64,000 nucleotides of DNA from Thermohalobaculum sp964475765. Its GTDB lineage: Bacteria > Pseudomonadota > Alphaproteobacteria > Rhodobacterales > Rhodobacteraceae. Shown piece after piece: positions 58,903 to 64,000 of this stretch (within the stretch, counting starts at the first letter, position 1; every line of letters starts with the position of its first letter). The position numbers and the translations under genes are program-made. The DNA lies in assembly GCA_964475765.1 (NCBI GenBank), contig CAYYZH010000001.1, positions 1 through 64,000 on the forward strand. The letters run 5' to 3'. Under the pieces are notes generated by a model. That model was given only the letters and a program-made list of their open reading frames with translations. It had not been told where the DNA came from and searched no databases.

Positions 58903-60249
58903 ATGAACGCACAGGTTCCCCATATCGCGCCCCACGCCAAGCCGTTGACGATGATGCAGTCTTTGCAGGCTGCGCGGCGCAACGTCCTCGAGATCATTCC
59001 TTCTGTTTGCTATCAGGTGCCGATGATTTCGGGCCGGATGGGTACGCGCTGGCACATGGTTCAGGATCCGACCGCGAACAAGCGGGTCTTTCTCGACAAC
59101 GCCAAGGCGTACCCAAAGTCTGAGGTAATGAACCGGATGCTCCGGCCCGCCGTGGGTAACTCGTTGTTCACGTCAGAAGATGCGGAGTGGCGTTGGCAGC
59201 GTCGGGCAGTGGCACCGGTTTTCGCGCAACGTAATGTGGTCGCTCTTGCTCCGATGATGACCGCGACAGCCGAGCGCGCGGTTGAACGCCTGGCTGGCGA
59301 TGGTCCACATGAAATGGTTGCAGAGATGCTGTCGGCCACCTTCGATGTCATCTGCGAAGTGGCGCTCTCTGGCCGAGACCACTTCGACGCAGACGTCTAT
59401 GGAGCAGCGATCACTCGCTATTTCGAGACTGCCGGTAAAGCATCCCTGCTCGACTTTTTGCACTTTCCGCCTTGGGTGCCCCGCCCCGGTGCGGTTATGG
59501 GACGAGGAGCGGTCAAAACGATGCACGGTATGGTGGCCGAAGCCATCGAGGCGCGCCGGCGCGAGGCGACGGGTAAGGCCGATGATCTGCTGGATTACAT
59601 GCTGTCGGCCAACGATCCTGAAACCGGGCGTCAGATGACGCCGGAAGAGTTGCTCCACAACATGCAGTTTTTCATCGTTGCAGGGCACGAAACCACGGCT
59701 TTGGCGCTGTCCTGGGCGCTTTATCTGCTTGCAACGCACCCCGACGCCCATGCCCGCGCTGCCGAGGAGGCCCGCAGGATTCTGGGAGCGCGCCCGGCGA
59801 AGGCCGAGGATCTCGACGCGATGCCTAATGTCCGGCAGGTCCTTGAAGAGACCATGCGGCTCTACCCGCCGGTGGGTTTGCTGGCGCGGAACGTGGCGGA
59901 GCCGGATGTCCTTGGCGGTCGTGAAATGCTGCCCAATGACACAGTGTTTCTCGCGATCTATGCGCTTCACCGCCACGAGATGTGGTGGGATCGGCCCAAT
60001 GAATTTGACCCCGACAACTTCGCACCCGACGTAACGAAAGATCGACATAGATACCTCTGTCTACCGTTCGGTGCCGGACCGCGTGTTTGCGTGGGTGCAA
60101 ATTTTGCCATGATGCAGGCACAGATCATTTTAGCGACACTGCTGGCACGTTATGATTTTGCGACCACGGAGGCGCCGCCACCCGTGCCAACCATGAGCAT
60201 GACCATTCGTCCCGAACCCGGGGTTTGGCTGAACACAACGCGCCCTTAA
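58903..60249 (+). CDS. cytochrome P450
   Basis: A 448-residue soluble-type P450. I-helix FIVAGHETTALALSWALY, ExxR motif LEETMRLYPP, PERF-like region ALHRHEMWWDRPNEFDP, and the haem-binding FGAGPRVCVGANFAMMQA with the axial Cys. The N-terminus has no membrane anchor. Size is typical of CYP102/CYP4-like bacterial fatty-acid-type P450s, but no reductase is fused or adjacent. The start is ATG 58903, which has AGGA two bases upstream; an in-frame start 54 bases earlier is possible. It is divergent from the FMO. Confidence 0.92.
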   Translation: MNAQVPHIAPHAKPLTMMQSLQAARRNVLEIIPSVCYQVPMISGRMGTRWHMVQDPTANKRVFLDNAKAYPKSEVMNRMLRPAVGNSLFTSEDAEWRWQRRAVAPVFAQRNVVALAPMMTATAERAVERLAGDGPHEMVAEMLSATFDVICEVALSGRDHFDADVYGAAITRYFETAGKASLLDFLHFPPWVPRPGAVMGRGAVKTMHGMVAEAIEARRREATGKADDLLDYMLSANDPETGRQMTPEELLHNMQFFIVAGHETTALALSWALYLLATHPDAHARAAEEARRILGARPAKAEDLDAMPNVRQVLEETMRLYPPVGLLARNVAEPDVLGGREMLPNDTVFLAIYALHRHEMWWDRPNEFDPDNFAPDVTKDRHRYLCLPFGAGPRVCVGANFAMMQAQIILATLLARYDFATTEAPPPVPTMSMTIRPEPGVWLNTTRP

Positions 60250-60326
60250 TCCCTTCATCCATATACTGATGGCTGATGGTGTGATTGCCGTAGGGTGTCC
60301 GGGTGACTTGCTGTAGAGACCCACGC

Positions 60327-61556
60327 ATGACCGACACCGCGACTTCTCCACTTCTGCATGATGACGCGCGCGCCAAGCGTGCCGTAGCGATCCTTGTCTG
60401 GGCACAGTCAACCCTTGGCGCCCAGATGCCCGTACACTTTATCCTGGGCGGGTTGGCCGGGCAGTTGCTGGCAACCGACAAGGCGTGGGCAACGTTGCCA
60501 ATTTCAGCGACTGTGTTCGGATCGATGTGCACAGCGCCGGTCATTTCGGCCATTATGGGCCGGTGGGGACGACGCACAGGCTTTCTGCTGGGGGCTTTGG
60601 CAGGGGCAACGGGTGCGGCGTTGGCTGCTTACGCCATAGACGCCAAGGACTTTCAGCTTTTCACCTTCGCGTCCTTCGTGATCGGCATCTACATGAGTGC
60701 GCATGGTTTCTACCGGTTTGCAGCAGCAGACAGCGCATCACCTGAGTTTCGACCTAAAGCGATTTCTTGGGTGATGGCTGGCGGGCTGGCTGCTGCCCTG
60801 ATCGGGCCGGAGTTAGTCAAGCAATTCAAGGATTGGATGGAGCCAGTCCCCTATGCGGGGGGCTATAAGATTCTGATCTTCGTTAACTTGATCGGGATGA
60901 TCCCATTACTGTTCCTTGATCTGCCTCGTCCACCCAGAGCCAAGAAGGGTGAGCGAAACGGAAGGGCTTGGCGCGAGATCCTTTCAAACCGGACGGTGGT
61001 GGTAGCAATGCTCTGTGCCATGATCTCCTATGCCCTGATGAACCTCGTCATGACGTCGACACCACTGGCGATGATTGCGTGTGGATTTGTGACCGACGAT
61101 GCAGCCGAGGTTGTTCGGATCCACGTCCTTTTGATGTTTGCACCCAGCTTCTTCACAGGGCCGCTGATTGCCCGGTATGGCGCGCCAAAGATCGTGGCGC
61201 TTGGGCTCATAGCTCTCGCGGGGTGTGCGGTGGTCGCGGTCATGGGGATCAGTTTTACGCATTTCTCGATTGCGCTCGGTCTTCTGGGTGTGGGTTGGAA
61301 CTTCGGGTTTATTGGCGCAACAGCAATGCTCACTGGCGCGCATCTGCCAGAAGAGCGTGCCCGGGTACAGGGCCTGAACGATTTTCTGGTCTTTGGTTTG
61401 GTGACAATCGGCTCGCTCAGTTCAGGTGCTCTGATGGCCAATTTCGGCTGGGACGCCGTGAACTACGCGATGTTGCCATTCCTGACTATTGCTGCGGCCG
61501 CATTGATTTGGCTGTTGTTGAGCCCGCAGCGTCCAGCGCCGCCCCAACCGACCTAG
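60327..61556 (+). CDS. MFS transporter
   Basis: A 409-residue, 12-helix major facilitator protein. The motif-A region between helices 2 and 3 is ISAIMGRWGRRTGFLLGALA. Other landmarks: FASFVIGIYMSAHGFYRFAA and WNFGFIGATAMLTGAHLPEE. It is on the same strand as the P450, 77 bp downstream, so it may import or export its substrate or product. The ATG 60327 is used in place of one 24 bases earlier, since the latter adds only an odd MTCCRDPR. Substrate unknown. It converges with bamE. Confidence 0.88.
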   Translation: MTDTATSPLLHDDARAKRAVAILVWAQSTLGAQMPVHFILGGLAGQLLATDKAWATLPISATVFGSMCTAPVISAIMGRWGRRTGFLLGALAGATGAALAAYAIDAKDFQLFTFASFVIGIYMSAHGFYRFAAADSASPEFRPKAISWVMAGGLAAALIGPELVKQFKDWMEPVPYAGGYKILIFVNLIGMIPLLFLDLPRPPRAKKGERNGRAWREILSNRTVVVAMLCAMISYALMNLVMTSTPLAMIACGFVTDDAAEVVRIHVLLMFAPSFFTGPLIARYGAPKIVALGLIALAGCAVVAVMGISFTHFSIALGLLGVGWNFGFIGATAMLTGAHLPEERARVQGLNDFLVFGLVTIGSLSSGALMANFGWDAVNYAMLPFLTIAAAALIWLLLSPQRPAPPQPT

Positions 61557-61577
61557 GCCTTCACGTCAGATGAATGA

Positions 61578-62039
61578 TCAGTTGTCGAACAGCGTATCGC
61601 CGAGCGACCCGATATTGCCGAACGCTTGTTCAAGGATCGTGAGCTGGCGTCCATACGTCGGTGTCGTCTTGGTTTCGAGATCGACTATTTTGCCGTCTTC
61701 CAGTCCGAACTCGTTCACTGAAGCTACCACATCCTGCGTGTCAAAGAGGATGGCTACCACCCGGCGATCGATTACTTCGGGTTCATGATAGGTGTAGTGT
61801 TCGACCTGCGTGCTGACATAGTACCAGCCGTCATCTGTGAAGATGCCCGCCCCGCCGGGGCGTCCAATCTTTCGTCGCACCGAGCCACGCGTGTCCTGCC
61901 CCGCACGAATCGATGCGATTTCTTCGGCGACCGGCGCGTAGCCGTGGTTGCGAATGACCGGCGAACAGGCTGCGACTCCGATGGCAACTGATCCAGCGCA
62001 CACGGTGAAAAGAAACCGGCTCAACAAACGTGGTGGCAC
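61578..62039 (-). CDS. bamE: outer-membrane assembly lipoprotein BamE (SmpA/OmlA)
   Basis: A 153-residue lipoprotein of the BAM complex. The signal peptide ends in a lipobox SVAIGVAAC, with Cys lipidated. The SmpA domain follows: IRAGQDTRGSVRRKIGRPGG (20 residues), then DDGWYYVSTQVEHYTYHEPE and the C-terminal LTILEQAFGNIG. The start is GTG 62039, placed ten bases after GAGG; an ATG 24 bases upstream would extend the signal peptide. It is divergent from yceD, the order common in Rhodobacteraceae. Confidence 0.9.
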   Translation of the reverse strand: MPPRLLSRFLFTVCAGSVAIGVAACSPVIRNHGYAPVAEEIASIRAGQDTRGSVRRKIGRPGGAGIFTDDGWYYVSTQVEHYTYHEPEVIDRRVVAILFDTQDVVASVNEFGLEDGKIVDLETKTTPTYGRQLTILEQAFGNIGSLGDTLFDN

Positions 62040-62147
62040 GATGACATACCCTCTGCACAACATCTTGTGGCTATGATCTACCGATCACACGGTTTAAATT
62101 CAAGCTGGCCCTTCACAGGTGTTAGGTGTTTCACTAGGCGAAAGAGC

Positions 62148-62732
62148 ATGACCATGCGCGATTGTTCGAACCATTCCCAGCGGCCCGCTCCGCTTGCGCA
62201 TCCGATAACCGTTTCCGAACTTTCCAAGGCTCGATCCACAGCGTTCGATTTGGTTGCGGACGCGCTTACACGTGCAAGAATCTGCGATGAACTCGGGCTT
62301 TCCGACGTTCTAGACTTCAGATTCAAAGGAGAGATACAGCCCCGCGCTAAGGAAAGTTGGCGGATCGACGCTCGATTGACAGCCTCGCTTTCTCAGCCAT
62401 GCGTTGTCACGCTTGAACCGGTTGCCGAGAAGGTCGATGAACAGATCACCCGCGATTTCGTTCCAGAAACACAGGTAATGAGTTCTGATCAGATAGATGT
62501 TGTAATGGATGAAGATGACGAGCCCGACATCCTGGGAGATGTCATTGATCCCGGCCTGATCGCTCTTGAGGCTCTGGCCCTCGCACTTGAGCCCTACCCC
62601 CGTAAGCCCGGTGTGGAGCACGAAACCCTCTCGGTAACTGAGCCTGGCATCGCACCGCTCACAGACGAGAACATAAAGCCATTTGCCGGTCTCGCGGTGC
62701 TGAAGGCAAAGATGAGTGGGGACGAACCCTGA
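62148..62732 (+). CDS. YceD/DUF177 family protein
   Basis: A 194-residue DUF177 protein, found upstream of rpmF in many bacteria and linked to large-subunit ribosome assembly. Signatures: SLSQPCVVTLEPVAEKVDEQ with the Cys, and the acidic DEDDEPDILGDVIDPGLIAL. The C-terminal FAGLAVLKAKMSGDEP closes it. The start at ATG 62148 has a modest ribosome-binding site; an ATG six bases later is an alternative. rpmF follows after 187 bp, then plsX, in the standard order. Confidence 0.88.
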   Translation: MTMRDCSNHSQRPAPLAHPITVSELSKARSTAFDLVADALTRARICDELGLSDVLDFRFKGEIQPRAKESWRIDARLTASLSQPCVVTLEPVAEKVDEQITRDFVPETQVMSSDQIDVVMDEDDEPDILGDVIDPGLIALEALALALEPYPRKPGVEHETLSVTEPGIAPLTDENIKPFAGLAVLKAKMSGDEP

Positions 62733-62919
62733 TAGCCAAAACAAATCTGCTGTATGACCTAAAAAGATATTGCCCCGCCGACAAATAGGAGTATTTTCCG
62801 CGTCTTGCTTTTCGACATGCATCTTCTGCCTCGCCGCAATTGGGCTGGCGGGCACGGGCGCAGGTCCCGGGACCATGGTGGGTTGATCCGCACCCCGGAA
62901 AGATGAACAGAGGTAGGTT

Positions 62920-63126
62920 ATGGCTGTCCAACAGAATCGGGTTACGCGCTCGAAACGGAATATGCGCCGTGCGCACGACTCGCTGGCAGAATCTGCGTCG
63001 GCCGAGTGCCCGAACTGCGGTGAGTTAAAACGCCCACATCATGTTTGCGCGGCCTGTGGATACTATCGTGACCGTGAGGTCATTGCGCAAGCTGACGACG
63101 TGGATCTCGAAGACGACGCTGCGTGA
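62920..63126 (+). CDS. rpmF: 50S ribosomal protein L32
   Basis: A 68-residue L32. It has the N-terminus MAVQQNRVTRSKRNMRRAHD, then two CxxC zinc knuckles: AECPNCGELKRPHHVCAACG. The acidic tail AQADDVDLEDDAA is typical of Rhodobacteraceae. Ribosome-binding site AGAGGTAGG precedes the ATG. It lies between yceD and plsX. The upstream spacer includes a palindrome GTCCCGGGAC but no clear promoter was assigned. Confidence 0.97.
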   Translation: MAVQQNRVTRSKRNMRRAHDSLAESASAECPNCGELKRPHHVCAACGYYRDREVIAQADDVDLEDDAA

Positions 63127-63201
63127 ACCCTCGGGGCATTCCTGCCCTGTTTCGGATAGCCGCGTTCGAACACCACGCCCAACCAAGGGGCACGTAACCA
63201 C

Positions 63202-64000
63202 ATGACCGCCGAAACCGTCATATCCGTAGATGTGATGGGCGGTGATTTGGGGCCTAAGCCGCTTGTCGCTGGACTGGTCCGCGCTTGCCGCGAGGATGAG
63301 AGCCTTCGGTTCATCTTGCACGGCGATAAGTCTGTCATTGAGAAACTTCTGCTAAGACGCCGCCAGCTCATTGATCGCTCTGAGATACAGCACGCGCCCG
63401 ATGTCGTGCCAATGGATGAAAAGCCATCGCGTGCATTGCGCAGCGGCAAGGAAAGTTCTCTTTGGAAATCTTTGCAATCTGTCGCCAATGGCGATGCCAA
63501 AGCGGCAATCAGTGCTGGCAACACCGGCGCCATTGTTGCGATGGCCATGCTGATTCTACGCCGCGCCCCTGGTGTTCATAGGCCAGCCATTGCCGTGCAT
63601 TGGCCCGCAGAGAATGCTCATGGCTACAACGTCGCCCTCGATATGGGCGCAGATATTCGTGCAGATGCCGATAGTTTGCTACAGTATGCGGTCATGGGTG
63701 GGGAATATTCACGTTTGGTGTTTGGGAACGAGAGCCCGCGGGTTGGATTGCTGAATGTCGGTTCGGAAGATACCAAGGGCCGTCCGGAACTTCATGAGGC
63801 CAAGGCCCTCCTGGACGTAGCTGCTGAGCGAGATGATCTGTCCCTTTCGTTTGTCGGCTTTGTCGAAGGACCGGATATCCTCAGTGACAAGGTCGATGTG
63901 ATCGTCACGGATGGTTTTACTGGCAACATCGCCATGAAAGCCTCCGAGGGAACTGCCGCTTTCATTCGTCGGGCACTCAAGGATGCGTTTTCCCACTCGA
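63202..64000 (+). CDS. plsX: phosphate acyltransferase PlsX, runs off the right end
   Basis: The first 266 codons of PlsX, which makes acyl-phosphate from acyl-ACP for phospholipid synthesis. Signatures: VISVDVMGGDLGPKPLVAGL, ISAGNTGAIVAMAM, VALDMGADIRADADSLLQYA and VDVIVTDGFTGNIAMKASEG. The reading frame is intact to the last base. The start is ATG 63202. The rpmF-plsX order is conserved, and fabH (not seen) would be expected next. Confidence 0.95.
   Translation, partial: MTAETVISVDVMGGDLGPKPLVAGLVRACREDESLRFILHGDKSVIEKLLLRRRQLIDRSEIQHAPDVVPMDEKPSRALRSGKESSLWKSLQSVANGDAKAAISAGNTGAIVAMAMLILRRAPGVHRPAIAVHWPAENAHGYNVALDMGADIRADADSLLQYAVMGGEYSRLVFGNESPRVGLLNVGSEDTKGRPELHEAKALLDVAAERDDLSLSFVGFVEGPDILSDKVDVIVTDGFTGNIAMKASEGTAAFIRRALKDAFSHS

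Noticed and set aside
1..64000. CRISPR arrays, rRNA, tRNA, insertion sequences and prophage genes
   Set aside because: No regularly spaced repeats, rRNA-like sequence, transposase, integrase or phage structural gene was recognised on either strand.

Overview
The window looks like a chromosomal scaffold of a marine alphaproteobacterium of the Rhodobacteraceae (Roseobacter group). The evidence is the gene order dusB-ntrB-ntrC-ntrY-ntrX-trkA-trkH-hfq-hflX, a fused ispDF, the DUF3553/chpT pair, flaF-flbT next to flagellin, an olsB-olsA pair, and abundant acyl-CoA catabolism with many 4-base ATGA/GTGA start-stop overlaps. There are two 100-N gaps. The one at 30307-30406 is an assembly artefact, because the same 55 bases occur on both sides of it. 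The one at 15328-15427 hides real sequence.

Layout. 1-1352: a LacI-type regulator with two LacI-type operator-like sites between it and a divergent partial gene. 1619-2215: a small membrane-anchored unknown. 2216-16188 (minus strand): a long catabolic block. It holds an old-yellow-enzyme reductase, a carboxymuconolactone-decarboxylase-like protein, a crotonase, an adjacent pair of acyl-CoA dehydrogenases, a thiolase-like protein lacking the nucleophilic Cys that overlaps a DUF35 OB-fold protein, a Rieske oxygenase, a nitronate-monooxygenase-like protein, an ADP-forming acyl-CoA synthetase, a cyclase-family hydrolase and a 3-hydroxyacyl-CoA dehydrogenase. An OmpA-like gene interrupts the block. 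16334-20666: aminolipid genes olsB-olsA followed by a glutamine-synthetase-like ligase and an unknown protein. 20865-27944: DUF3553, chpT (CtrA phosphorelay) and flagellar genes (DUF1217, flbT, flaF, flagellin, FlgN-like, FlgJ-like, fliK, flgD). 27956-41937: a second catabolic and transport region with a degenerate SDR, a PEP-mutase/isocitrate-lyase-family enzyme, an amidohydrolase, an acyl-CoA dehydrogenase/HMG-CoA-lyase/crotonase trio, two class III CoA-transferases, an MFS carrier, MOSC, an M20 amidohydrolase, a DMT carrier and a hot-dog thioesterase. 41945-55169: hflX, hfq, trkH, trkA, a PatB-type lyase, ntrX, ntrY, ntrC, ntrB and dusB. 55314-64000: ispDF-pgpA-cinA, an FMO and a P450 transcribed divergently, an MFS carrier, bamE, and yceD-rpmF-plsX running off the right end.

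How it fits together. The first catabolic block has the parts expected for activating, dehydrogenating, hydrating and retro-aldol cleaving a bulky acyl-CoA, plus ring-attack enzymes (Rieske, OYE, cyclase). Its arrangement recalls the actinobacterial igr (steroid side-chain) module and may be an undescribed pathway for an alicyclic or terpenoid acid. The second block points to branched or 3-hydroxy-3-methyl acyl-CoA thioesters. The ntr, trk and hfq core and the phospholipid and ribosome genes are ordinary housekeeping.

The non-coding structures most worth a look are a 73-nt cloverleaf-like element at 9903-9975, a 44-nt three-way-junction element at 30635-30678 and a 19-bp dyad at 36727-36745. 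No tRNA, rRNA, CRISPR array, insertion sequence or prophage gene was recognised.
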